Below, one piece after another: positions 54,622 through 64,000 of a DNA stretch of 64,000 bases; within the stretch, counting starts at the first letter, position 1, and every line of letters starts with the position of its first letter. Origin of the DNA: Evernia prunastri (lineage: Eukaryota; Ascomycota; Lecanoromycetes; Lecanorales; Parmeliaceae). The notes below the pieces were generated by a model. That model did no database searches. It was not told the origin of the DNA and saw nothing but the letters and a program-made list of their open reading frames with translations. The stretch covers positions 62,001 through 126,000 of the forward strand of contig NKYR01000038.1 of the NCBI GenBank assembly GCA_003184365.1, in the 5' to 3' direction. Made by a program: the position numbers and the translations under genes.

Positions 54622-56202
54622 TCACAGATCTATAGCGAATCTTTCTCTCACACCCTCGCCATAGTAGAAAAACAATAGTGGAGCTGGACTCAGCGCTAAA
54701 CTCAAAAATGCGAAGACGCTTATCCCCCAGCCAAATCCCGCGGAGTCGAAGAGCTTGGAGGCACCAAGCGGCAGTATACCACCCACAATGCTTCTGAATA
54801 CTGCGCCTGCAGCAATAGCAGACGCGGCATACTTTTGGAACGAGTCGATGTAGTAGTTTTGGCATGTATTAAGGATCGTGATTTGGCCTAGTCCAAAGAA
54901 GGCGGTCGAAATGAGGGGGACCACAAAATGCACCTTGTACTGGACTGTCCATGCAAATATAAAGAGAGATGACGGAATCAGTACGGCACCAATGTTCGCC
55001 AGTGGTAGTCGATACTCTGGTTTCGCTTCTACATTATTTTTGCGGGCCAGGTAATTGTAAATGGTATCGATCTTCGGCACGATGAACCAAACGGCGATCA
55101 GGAAACCCAAACCGGGCCCCAGGTACATAAGTCCTACGGTAGTTGTGTCAAAGCCATAGAGCTCGCCATATATGGCTTGGAAGTTCGTATATAGAGAGTA
55201 CGTCGTACCGAAAAGGATGGCCTGATACACTGCCATGATGAACACAATCGGCTGCGTAAACAAGATGCGCAGCGGGCGTGCCATTGAAGAGGCCAATTTG
55301 GACCAGAAGGGTCGGTCGTCTTGGCCGGCCATGCGGTATGACTTGTGGCCATCCTCGGGCGAGTCTTCATAGCTTTGTTTACGGGCTTCCAAAATGACAG
55401 GGGCGTAGCTTTCTTTGAGAAAAAGGAACCCGACAATGGTATTGAAGCTGCACACAATAGTCAAGATCCAGAAGATCCAACGCCAGCCTAGGTACTGGAC
55501 TATGATGCCGCCGAACAGAGGGCCAAGGGTTGGACCCAATAGCGGACCGAGGAGGTACCAGCCGAAGACTCCAGCTCTCTCGCTTGGATGGAACATATCG
55601 CTGATGGTACCTCCACCGTTCGCGATACCCACGCTCCCGAAGAAACCGCTGATGGTCCTCACCCCAATTAAGGACTCCACATTCGGACTCAAAGCGGTGG
55701 GGATCTGCAGTAAAGCAAAGATGGAAAAGCAGACCAGGTACAGCTTCCGCCTCCCAAACGTTTCCGAGAGTGGAGCTAGGATAAGAGGGCCGATGCCTAG
55801 AAAGACAACAAAGCCGGTGGTAGCTCCCACGACTGTGCTATCACTCGTGTTGAGATCGGTTGCAATTTCTGAAATGCCGGGTGTGAACATGCTGGAGGCT
55901 AGAGGTGATAGGACTTGATTTCGCTCGTAAGCTCAAGACCGATGAAATGACTGCAATTGACGGCTACTTACTGGCCATGAAAGCTATGATGGCTACATTA
56001 ATAAACTTGCGCCGACGTGGCCAATTCCTAGGATTCTCATTGTCTTCTTTGGAGAAGTCGATAATCTGGGCTGGGGTAAGATGTGGATTCGTAAGAGATT
56101 TGAAGGGACTACAATATTGACGCGTACCTCGGGTTCATCTTGCTGAGCTTCTGCATGGCCATTCTGGAGCAACGGTGACCGCTCATCTGATCCATTCGTC
56201 AT
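54622..56202 (-). CDS. MFS transporter, drug:H+ antiporter (polyamine/drug) type
   Basis: Three exons, 56202-56128, 56065-55972 and 55898-54622, give about 481 aa. The short hydrophilic N-terminus is split by two introns before the first helix; NPRNWPRRRKF is the usual lead-in for this subfamily. Exon 3 carries the conserved motifs: LSETFGRRKLYL (motif A between helices 2 and 3), RTISGFFGSVGIANGGGTISDMF, and YLLGPLLGPTLGPLFGG (motif C of antiporters) followed by LGWRWIFW. Twelve helices fit. Such proteins export drugs, toxins or polyamines across the plasma membrane using protons; the substrate is not predictable. It is divergent from the amidoligase gene with 1.1 kb between them. Confidence 0.9.
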
Positions 56203-57315
56203 CTCGCGTATATAAAAACAGATACCAGAAGACTGTGTACTTTTCAAGAAGAATTGAAAGGAAGGATGTGGCGAGAAGAGAAAATGATGATTTGAACTTT
56301 CGAAGTTGCCGATCGATAAGCGCCAGCATGATTGGTCATCCGTGTAAAGTACTTGATACTATATGATACTAGCGCAACGCTAAAGAACTCAGGGTCCATG
56401 TGACCTAGGTAGAGCATCGAGTTTTGCCACTCGCTTGCCTGTCAAACAATGGCCTGGTACGGAGACATGCACATCACAAGCTGAGAACAAAGAACTTGCT
56501 GGGTGGTCCCGAACTGACAGTTCATTAAGAGGAGCATACATTACTTGATTTGCGTCACGAAGCCGACCATGAGTGGCTCATTGGTGCTTGGTCTAAGAGT
56601 ACAGCGCGGAAGCTATCGTAACAAAGGTCCCACTTTCTCCTAGAAAGGTGTGTTGTGAGTCCGTCTATGCAATGAGTCGCCGTTATGGAAAAGGACTCAG
56701 ACGGTCGCCTCTTCCAAGGAATCATCAAGAAAAGAACGTTGGCAATATTTTTCACTAGGTCGTGTCATCAAGAGTGAACCATGTATAATTGTCTGTTCGT
56801 TTCTCCCAAAAGGACATTCTCTTGCCCCTCACCAACCTCATTGGTCAGAACACTCTCAGTTGTCGTCACTGAAAGTCCAGGTTTGAAACGGCTGAGTTAG
56901 TCTGTTCTCTCACAATGCAATCAACAATATCTTCATTCACAGTAATTTCTATCAGATCGTGGGTTCAACTGCCGTTAAGCAGAGCTTCATCTGCAACAAT
57001 GTGTTGTCATTCTACAATTACATTTATCACTTTTAGCCCACCGGGAGTTTCTATGGAACAATTCTCATTTTGCCATCATTTCTCAATCTCCTTAATCAGA
57101 CTGGAATCTCTTCTGACGACAATGCTCCACAATCTCAACCATAACGTCGTTCAATTCCCATTCATGAAAGCCTGACTTACTACTCTCTATGAATTCTCCC
57201 TCTTCCCAAAACACCCAGTTGACAGCGAAGAGCATCCTCCCACCAAGCAGCAGGTAGCCTCATCATCAACATCTCGCACCGCCCTCTCGTACTGCGTCCA
57301 CATTTGAGCCCCAGA
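56203..57315. promoter_or_regulatory. divergent intergenic region, MFS transporter and amidoligase
   Basis: Both genes are read away from this 1.1-kb stretch. There are no supportable genes inside. A short palindromic GACCTAGGTAG motif lies at 56402-56412. Joint control is only a possibility. Confidence 0.4.
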
Positions 57316-58473
57316 ATGGCAGTCCCTTCCTTACGCATCGGCATAGAGATCGAGGTCCTGCTCTGCGCCAAAACCATGCAAGACCAATGCAAAGGTTCCC
57401 TCAAGGAGTTCGCCACGGATCTGGTCCAGCATTACAACACCAGAGTCAGGGAAGAAAAGCCCGGCCAGACGGAGATGCGCATGGCATTCGATACGTGGCA
57501 TGCGAGCGAGGATCCTACCAATTTCCGCTACTGGTCCGTGATTGACGAAATTTCAATAGACCCGGACGAAGATCATTGTAAGCAATTGAGCTGCTCATCC
57601 ATGCGACCATGTGAGGACTCCCGACTATTTTGTCCTCCCATGCTTATTCGAGTTGGTTAAGGGGGTCTCGAATTCGCATCACCTATCATACGCTACGAAC
57701 AAGGAAACCCATGGCGCCAGGACTTGCAGTCGCATTTCCAAATCCTCGAGAGCTATGCTGAGATCATGAGCGACGTCACATGCGGTACCCATATCCACGT
57801 CTCGCCAGGAGACAGCAACTGGACTCTAGACCAAGTCAAAAATGTTTCGCGAAGCATTTTGTACTTCGAAGAAGCATTCGAGGTCCTGCTGCCTCCGGAA
57901 CGTCGTGGTAATCGCGAATGCAGGAGCAATCGGTTTGAAAACCCGGAGCTCAAGCATCTACCGGATCTGGTATCTTGTTTCCAAAAGATCCAGGATTGCA
58001 CTACGATCAAGGCTCTGGTCCATCTGATGAACGCCAAAGAAGAGGACCCTTCCCGTGTCAGTGAGGAATGGAGCGGGGAAAAGGCCGTGACGGAGCGTTG
58101 CTACGGGTTCAATTTCGAAAATTTGATGGAGGGCAAGATCGGGACTATAGGTAAGCCTCATGTTTCCGAGGAAACCCTCCGCGCAATGTACTCACGTGGA
58201 AAGCCAGAGTTCCGAAAGCCTCCTTGTGTTACAAATTACCAAGACTGCGTTATGTGGGCAGAGTTCGGGGCTGCTTTCATGCAAGCGGCCATGCAGCACG
58301 GTACCAGTCGGGAATACTTGCAAAAGTGTGGATCAGATGTGGCTGGTCTGGCCGCGTTTATTGGGCAAACTTTCGTACCAGGCGTGAACGATCGCGGGAT
58401 CTTGGATAGAATGTATGCGAGAGGGTCGGGGCGCTCCCCGGTCGGGGCACTGAAATACGATCATTATTACTGA
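57316..58473 (+). CDS. putative amidoligase (COOH-NH2 ligase fold), fungal
   Basis: Two exons, 57316-57577 and 57662-58473, give about 357 aa; the 84-base intron (GTAAGC...TTAAG) joins EDH to WGLEFASPI. The pattern fits the amidoligase family related to glutamate-cysteine ligase and glutamine synthetase: RIGIEIEVLL at the N-terminus, DEISIDPD, then GLEFASPII, then THIHVSP and ERCYGFNFENL, then PEFRKPP. The acidic and His residues in these motifs are the expected metal and ATP ligands. Members form amide bonds between an amino acid and an amine or a peptide; the fungal substrate is unknown. The start is the first ATG before RIGIEIE. An upstream TTG-initiated extension was rejected. Confidence 0.8.
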
Positions 58474-58825
58474 ATGTGAAACATGCGAGACCAGTGTAGA
58501 GGATTGCTACCCTTTCCATGACTCGCTATTGGATCTGACGAGTACTGATAGAGCAGGGGTTGGTGGCGCGGAGGCAGTTTGGGCATTGAAAAGATCGCCA
58601 GGATGATGGGTCTTGTACTCATTTGGTATGGTCCCAATTGTCATAGGGAAAGAAATACGAAAACCATGACAAGGCAGCTCCGTAAATCCCTATCGCGCCC
58701 ATGCATTGATGTTCGATCAACTGCAGTTGGCATAAGTACAAGACACCCTCATGTTTGGTACTTCTGTGATGGCAGTAGAAGCTCCTTGAGACAATTGCCG
58801 ACCTGACAAGCCCTCCTTCATACCC
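58474..58825. other. intergenic between convergent genes, no gene seen
   Basis: 3' flanks of the amidoligase gene and of the minus-strand BTB fragment. Nothing else seen. Confidence 0.5.
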
Positions 58826-59359
58826 TCATGTCTTCTCATCGACTGAGGCATCCTTTTTGAAAGCTCCCCTAATTTGGCCCTCAGTGACAACATCGTTGAC
58901 AAAGCTCCCGATCTCGGTCAGCCCGTTCTTGAAAGCCGATTGAGCCCAGAGCGTCTTCCACATCCTGCTACCATACTCCGCAGCTCGGTCTCGGAGCCCG
59001 CGATCGCTGTCCGGAGTGGTGGCATAGATGAGAGGGATAACACCGATGAACTCTGTAATCGGCAGGAGGGGCCCTAGGAGGGGTCCGAGGAGGGTTTTTG
59101 GGAGGAGCTGGACGATTATAGCAGGAGGCTCATCAAGGCGCGCAGTGAACCTCTCTCCAGCATCAAGCTTCAAACCCTTCATATCCAACTTGTGTCCGAG
59201 AGCGTACATCTTGGCGATGGTGTTGAGGCGTGAAATCCATTGTTCTTCGCGCTCCCCGGGCTCTTTCATCTTCATCTTGAACTCAGGCCAGCTTAGCTTG
59301 TAGCAGTAGATCAACATCCGTTCTATGAGAAACTTGTCCTCCTCGTCGAATTCTGACAT
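58826..59359 (-). pseudogene. C-terminal half of a BTB/POZ-type protein, N-terminus missing
   Basis: From the first in-frame ATG (MSEFDEEDKFLIERMLIY) the frame encodes 177 aa. It begins in mid-domain: the segment EEDKFLIERMLIYCYKLSW matches the later part of fungal BTB domains (the strand and helix before TGDY), and ISRLNTIAKMYALGHKLDMKGLK plus VIPLIYATTPDSDRGLRD match the region after it. The DLTI/F-x-VHK-x-VL portion that begins a BTB domain is absent. Upstream an open reading without ATG extends to about 59450, and another ATG (59476, MSQATSEDEDKN) is in a different frame with a possible donor GTGAGC, but no acceptor restores frame. It is probably a truncated gene, though a short real protein is possible. 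Confidence 0.55.
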
Positions 59360-59660
59360 CGGTACGGTCGATGAAAAGGCAGTAGTCACGTCAGATGAAG
59401 CAATGTTCCACGTTCGAGGTGGGCTCACCGTAACAAAAGATTCTTGTCCTCGTCTTCAGAGGTAGCCTGCGACATGCTTGCTATTTTCTGGTGTCTGGCG
59501 TAGTTTGTAGGATGCTTAGGTGAGAATGTGATGCAGAGAGCCGTGTTGAACCCTGAGGTGATGTTCTGTTAACACTTCATTCACTTGTCAGCACCTTCCG
59601 CATCTTGAGAGAAGGTAAAGACAAGTCCCATTAACGTCGTTTTCCTATCCACGCGAGGAA
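59360..59660. promoter_or_regulatory. divergent region between BTB fragment and conserved fungal protein
   Basis: About 300 bases between two divergent frames. It includes the out-of-frame ATG at 59476 described for the BTB fragment. No other signal recognised. Confidence 0.35.
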
Positions 59661-61191
59661 ATGGCGACCACTATTGATGTTATCAAGCCAGAGCTTACCA
59701 ATGACGGCCAAGGTTCTGCTAGGATCCTCAACTTCGAGACGATCGCTTCTTACAATTGGCTGGATGAGCCAATGCCAACTATCCTAGTGCCAGGTCAGTT
59801 GTCGCAAATCATTTTATACGATTATTCAATGACTGACATCCATTACGAAAGGCATTCCCCCAGTCTGGAATCCACCTGAAATAGGGCCAGTCTTGAAGCC
59901 AGACACTGGGGGTTCTTACCTTGATCAGAATGCCGACCGAACTCCTGGATCGCCATTGCAAGCCTTGATCCATGCTGTTCGAACTTGTCAGCCAGACTTT
60001 GACTTTACAAATGTCAGTATCGTCACCGATAGAAAACCTATACGCTTTCTCCTAGGCTTCGTCCGCGCCGAACCTGGCGCGTTCAAGTTCGGTGCCACGG
60101 TCGTCGGCAAAACTGCATTGTTCACCTGCATAGTAAAGAGGACTCCGGACCAAACTTTGCGGCCTCACGATGGATATCGAGATAGTTTCGAAACACATCA
60201 TACTAAGATCTCCGCTTTTGCAGCTCGCACCCTCTCGCATCATCGTGTGGTGAAATATGATTTTGCAGATCAGACGATCCTTCTTCGTTACGCGGTCGAT
60301 GCCTACCTGGGAGGGCCCATGCAAGCCGATGGCATTGAGAACACTGTTTGGGGACCTTTGGTCGAACGACACAAGAACAAGAACACCAATGGAGATTCTC
60401 CCTCCAAAATCCTGCCTAGTAACACCCCTCTCAGAGTCATTGATGGCGGCCATCATATTCCTCATGCAGCCACTGTGGAGTTCACTACTAGAGCACAGCA
60501 CAGTCAAGCTCCTGACAGTATCGAGCAAAAAATACCAGAATTTTGGATCTCGCAAACGCTGAACTACCATTTGTGTCTCCATCGCGAAAGAAGAGATGGA
60601 CCAAACCGGTCGACGACCTTCCATTGCATAAGACTCATCCCGATGGGCGGGTTGCTGATAGGCTGGGAGAAGGATAATGCAGAGAAGCTGCGCGCATTGG
60701 CGCATGTTCTCGGACAAGTCATCAAGGCAGCTAAAGAGCTCGGAGGATCTTGCACTGTGAGCTCCGATGGTGATGAAGGGGCATTGCTTAAGGTCTCCAG
60801 AACGGAAGAGGAAGAAGCACTGGGCCTGCCTGAGGAGATGCGATCACTATTCTTGCCGGTCAACAGCGAGGCAGTAGAAGTATCGGTCACGCAAGGAGAG
60901 GTCGCCGAAACGACAAAGACGGCAGGCCAAGAATGGACCCGGAAAAGGAAGTACGGTACTCAAAATGGTGCAGAGCCGACAGGCTCCCCCCGGGCGAAAA
61001 AAATAGCGTTACACTCAATTTTCCGTATTCCTGAAGCAGCTGCTATACCCCCTCAGGAGCATAAGGCAGCGGCAGCAGCAGGCACCAAAGCCTACGAGGG
61101 TACACACAAGCGAAAGCTAGACGCCGTAGACGCTCCAGAGATGACAGACACGCCCCCTTCCAGAAGGAGAGCATTGAACTCGACGAGATAA
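59661..61191 (+). CDS. conserved fungal protein, often labelled geranylgeranyl pyrophosphate synthetase in databases
   Basis: Two exons, 59661-59793 and 59852-61191, give about 490 aa; the 58-base intron (GTCAGT...GAAAG) joins LVPG to IPPVWNPPEIGP. The opening (IASYNWLDEPMPTILVPG, then WNPP, then LKPDTG, then YLDQNADR-x-P-x-SP) is the hallmark of a fungal family that carries that name in databases by transfer. I see none of the two DDxxD motifs of a real prenyl synthase, so I reject that activity. The central region (FVTDRKPIRFLL, then KTALFTCIVKRT, then LRYAVDAYL) looks globular. The C-terminal 130 residues are charged, low-complexity and basic (RKRKY, KRKLD), suggesting nuclear or nucleic-acid contact, an inference. 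Confidence 0.75.
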
Positions 61192-61542
61192 TTTGGTCCA
61201 CCCATCAAACAAGAAGACCCGAGCGTCAAGATAGAGGACGAGTCAACAGATCGCGAGATGACAATGTAGGAGGAATTTCTCATTAGCACGTGTATGCCAA
61301 GCTAGGATAGTCAGATAGTGAGGCCTTGTCCAAGGGGTGGAGCTTTGGATACTATCTCCTCTGTAAGGTGATGCAGAACCTCATCAACCAAGGATACACC
61401 GAATAGCATGACCGATAGCACTCAACAAGGCAATCAGACCCAACCTCTCCTATGCAATCATGCAACCCACAGACTCCATGTTATGCACGCGCTCTTTTAT
61501 CCACTTTTCTTCCATCAACCCCAGTCAGTCAGATAAAGCGTG
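61192..61542. other. intergenic between convergent genes, no gene seen
   Basis: 3' flanks of the plus-strand conserved protein gene and the minus-strand bS6m gene. No coding signal. Confidence 0.5.
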
Positions 61543-62051
61543 TCATGTGTTCTCCATATAACTCCCCAATTCCCTCCCCCTCCTCTTCCGCTGCCACTCC
61601 ACCACCCCTTTCGCATCAACAATATCCATCAACCGCCCACCCATCTTCACAACACCGCACCTAACCATCCGCGGATCTATCGCCACCGTTTTCTTAACCA
61701 GCTCCTGTACGGAAGGAGAGGCGTCGAAGCGGAGTATGAAGTGATGGCCCGAGTTGTGCCGTGCTTGGTTTTTCTTGAAGGGTTTGGTGAGGAGGAATGG
61801 TCCCCAGTTTGTCAGGCCGCGGACCACGCCGCCGTGGGCGAGGATAAGGGCGCCAGCTGTGCGGGCGATTCTAGGGAGGGAGACGTGTTAGCGTAAAGGA
61901 GGTATAACTGGAGTGTACGATTAGGAATGGGGCAGGTACTCTTTAACTTCGTTGGTGGTGTGTGGTTTGCCCACGCGGACCTGCTCTTATCAGCATCGTC
62001 TTCTGGATGAATGGAAGAAGTACACACTACAGCTATCATCTCATACAACAT
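61543..62051 (-). CDS. mrp17: mitochondrial small-subunit ribosomal protein bS6m (MRP17 type)
   Basis: Three exons, 62051-62028, 61980-61940 and 61870-61543, give 130 aa. The protein belongs to the mitochondrial 37S subunit and to the bacterial S6 family. Exon 1 is only 24 bases (MLYEMIAV). Exon 2 (41 bases) gives VRVGKPHTTNEVK. Exon 3 gives IARTAGALILAHGG and RGLTNWGPFLLTKP, then HHFILRFDASPSVQELVKKTVAIDP. This restores the S6 fold with its first strand MLYExIAVV. The first-exon donor could be GTGTGT or a shifted one; GTGTGT keeps phase. No targeting extension is visible, as is usual for this protein. It is divergent from gcvH. Confidence 0.85.
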
Positions 62052-62242
62052 CGCGCCGTCTTCCTATCTTTATCGCTTATGAGATTAAGCTGAGTTGGAT
62101 TACTCTTAATTGGAACTCTCCTTGATGGCTCTAAAAACTCGCCTTGTAAGGCTGAACTAGAGTACTCTAGTGCCTTTGATGAGTGATATCCGACTTGCGG
62201 CGGAACTCCTGCCATTCTCCTCAGTACTACTGTTCAGCAAGT
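62052..62242. promoter_or_regulatory. short bidirectional promoter, bS6m / glycine-cleavage H
   Basis: Only 191 bases separate the start codons of two genes for mitochondrial proteins. A reverse CCAAT box (ATTGG, about 62109-62113) is present. Shared control by HAP-type CCAAT binding is a reasonable inference from known control of respiratory genes, not shown here. Confidence 0.5.
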
Positions 62243-62908
62243 ATGGCGGCAGTCTCGAGGTTGAGAGTGCCATTAGCATCTTCTCAGATATTAGGCTCCA
62301 TAAAAACATGCCATCGCGCAAGATTGGCTCCTCAATCGCAAGCGCGACCTCCCAGAACAGGTCTTGGTCGGAGGGCTTTCACAACTTCTATCGCTTGCAC
62401 GTGGAGCTCCTCAAACCCTGATGGAATGAAGACTACTGACCTAGGTGCGCACAGTGCAAGAAAAGAAGTACACAACGGAGCACGAATGGATTGAGCTCAG
62501 CGAAGATGGCAAGACTGGTAGCTCCACTCTGCCCCTCCGACAAGCGCTTCATCCTCTGCACATCGAGCCTCCTCTGATAAGACGAACGCCTTAGGTACCA
62601 TTGGTGTCTCTGTTTACGCCGCCAAGAACCTTGGCGATGTTGTCTTCGTGGAACTCCCCGCCATTGACCTCGAAGTCGCAGCCGGCGACTCCATGGGGGC
62701 TGTCGAATCGGTGAAGTCGGCATCGGATATCTTAACACCGGTGTCGGGGAAAATCATAGAGGCGAACAATGTACTGCAAGAGAAGCCAGCCACTATAAAT
62801 AAAAGTCCGGAAGGAGAGGGGTGGATTGCGAGGATAGAAGTGAAGGATGCAGGGGAGATGGAGCAGCTGATGAGTCTGGATGAGTATGGAAAATTCACTG
62901 CGGAGTAG
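62243..62908 (+). CDS. gcvH: glycine cleavage system H protein, mitochondrial
   Basis: Lipoyl carrier of the glycine decarboxylase complex; it shuttles the aminomethyl group between the P, T and L proteins in the mitochondrial matrix. Exon 2 (from 62445 or 62455 to 62517) encodes KKYTTEHEWIELSEDGKT. Exon 3 (62595-62908) encodes the lipoyl domain, with the lysine in GAVESVKSASD that carries lipoate, and an intact C-terminus (EYGKF). Exon 1 begins MAAVSRLRVPLASS and is an Arg-rich targeting sequence reaching GRRAFTTS. The first intron is unclear: the evident GTGGAG donor at 62401 is out of phase with either acceptor, while GTCTTG (62361) with the 62454 acceptor keeps frame but removes RRAFTTS. 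The intron 62518-62594 is clear. Confidence 0.82.
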
Positions 62909-63144
62909 AGTGTGTACAGGCACCCATTGATGTCACTATTCTTATGATTCTTCAACAGTGTCAAATTCAATAGACGTGTCAACGACGGTTTTTTTTGTTC
63001 GAATATTTTTTTGACACATGAAAATGCATTATTTCCTGACCATTTCTACCCTTTTTCTGACCACCTCGACGAGAAGTACAAAAATATTCCTTCTGATAAC
63101 GACAATAAGCCTGAGAACAGTCCTTCGACTTGAACTGATTTAAA
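62909..63144. other. intergenic, no gene seen
   Basis: 3' flank of gcvH and promoter of the F-box-like gene; contains T-rich runs near 62990-63012. Confidence 0.5.
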
Positions 63145-63918
63145 ATGTCGCACCCATATCGGGAGAACAATAATACTAGCCAGGGGACATCCTCTTTCCT
63201 CCGATTACCGGCCGAAATTCGTGAGATGATCTATCATTACCATCTTACCTCCGAAAGAATCCTACCAAGACACACGTCCATCACCAAAAGATGGACACCA
63301 ATCGATCTTCTTTACGTCTGTCGAACAATCTACAACGAGGCATTCTTTCATCTCTACACCAAGGGAGACTTCGTCATTCAAGCCAGGCCCGAACCCGTAT
63401 TTGCTCTAGCCACATGTCGGGAAACGAAGGATATCAATGGGAGCGTCGGCCTCGAAACGTTCGTGAGAAGCAAGAAGATCATGCATCTCATCAGGTACAT
63501 CGACTTGGAAATTCACTGGCCGTCAGTCCAATATGCCAGGTCCATGAGCGGCGGCTTTGGCTGGAATATTGCCACAACGATCACCGGGGAGATGACAATG
63601 GAAACGGTGGGGGCCATGCTTTCGAATCTTCCAGCGCTACGCACCATCAACGTATCGTGGTGTCACATGACCGTGTGCGCGTCCGAGCCGATCGAAGCCG
63701 CACCGCCTAAATATAGATTCCCGCTCCTGCTACGGGGCCTCAAGCACGTTCGACGGAGGAATGAGAATGTGCTCATTCGGTTGCCGGCGAAGGGTCCGAT
63801 GTCCACGGAAGAGCTGGCGGAGGAGCAGTCGGATATCGGCGAGGTTCTGAACTGTCTGAGGGAGGTCAGGGAGAACATTGAGGATTTGGAAGGGTCTTTG
63901 AGGGACGAACTCTACTGA
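63145..63918 (+). CDS. F-box-like (LPAEIRxMIY) fungal protein
   Basis: A single exon encodes 257 aa. Residues about 18-35 (FLRLPAEIREMIYHYHL) are the short helical motif that starts a large fungal family annotated as F-box-like or with names such as 2EXR-related; it is followed by a DLLYVCRTIYNEAFFHLY segment typical of the same group. The rest has Leu-rich helices (MLSNLPALRTINVSW) and ends with a coiled, charged helix (LNCLREVRENIEDLEGSL). Function unknown; the family is expanded in plant-associated and saprobic ascomycetes. The start is the first ATG, eighteen residues before the motif. Confidence 0.7.
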   Translation: MSHPYRENNNTSQGTSSFLRLPAEIREMIYHYHLTSERILPRHTSITKRWTPIDLLYVCRTIYNEAFFHLYTKGDFVIQARPEPVFALATCRETKDINGSVGLETFVRSKKIMHLIRYIDLEIHWPSVQYARSMSGGFGWNIATTITGEMTMETVGAMLSNLPALRTINVSWCHMTVCASEPIEAAPPKYRFPLLLRGLKHVRRRNENVLIRLPAKGPMSTEELAEEQSDIGEVLNCLREVRENIEDLEGSLRDELY

Positions 63919-64000
63919 GGAACGCGCTCTGATTGATGTTATTTGCTGGGATTGCTCCGGTGTTGTTTCGAATTGGCTTGCAAGGTACACGTTGGGAAAG

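Noticed and set aside
59893..61191. Naming the gene geranylgeranyl pyrophosphate synthase
   Set aside because: No DDxxD motifs or synthase pattern. The database name appears to be transferred without evidence.
1..64000. CRISPR array, rRNA operon, complete transposon or viral insertion
   Set aside because: No regular spaced repeats, no rRNA-like sequence, and no reverse transcriptase, transposase or capsid-like frames were seen.

Overview
The window is nuclear DNA from a filamentous ascomycete (Pezizomycotina). Genes are split by short introns (about 44 to 84 bases, one of 220) with GTRNGT-like donors and CTRAC-like branch points. The gene set (HET protein, Zn2Cys6 factor, Tea4/Bud14, GT90, Mgm1, Nha1, fungal F-box types) is typical of that group. 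A leotiomycete is possible from the feel of the proteins, but I cannot support a genus. No rRNA, tRNA, CRISPR array or intact transposon was found. Exon joins were worked out by hand from reading frame, splice sites and family alignment; there is no transcript evidence.

Layout. 0.2-2 kb: two divergent, paralogous small secreted proteins. 2.3-10 kb: mitochondrial ribosomal protein uL15m, a GT90 glycosyltransferase and the polarity factor Tea4/Bud14. 10.5-18 kb: a small GPI-anchored protein, an F-box protein, a Cys-rich single-pass membrane protein and a GC-rich six-pass membrane protein. 18-29.6 kb: a gene-poor accessory block holding an altered homocitrate synthase paralogue, a HET-domain protein, a Zn2Cys6 regulator with a GC-AG intron, and an SDR lacking its cofactor-binding half. 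29.6-47.7 kb: a housekeeping block with an acidic conserved protein, a Pub1/TIA-1-type RNA-binding protein, Mgm1, a protein kinase, a long-tailed Na+/H+ antiporter and a glutathione S-transferase. 47.7-50.9 kb: a gene-free, low-complexity stretch. 50.9-64 kb: a ubiquitin-like protein, a second Cys-rich single-pass membrane protein, an MFS transporter, a putative amidoligase, half of a BTB protein, a conserved fungal protein, mitochondrial bS6m, glycine-cleavage H protein and an F-box-like protein.

Functional links. Four genes serve mitochondria (uL15m, Mgm1, bS6m, GcvH), and the last two share one short divergent promoter. Several genes concern the cell surface or polarity (GT90, Tea4, the GPI protein, two Cys-rich membrane proteins, Nha1). 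The most novel-looking items are the pair of Cys-rich single-pass membrane proteins, which share cysteine spacing, architecture and intron position; the divergent secreted pair at the left end; and the homocitrate synthase paralogue with a triplicated N-terminal segment and no C-terminal lid region.
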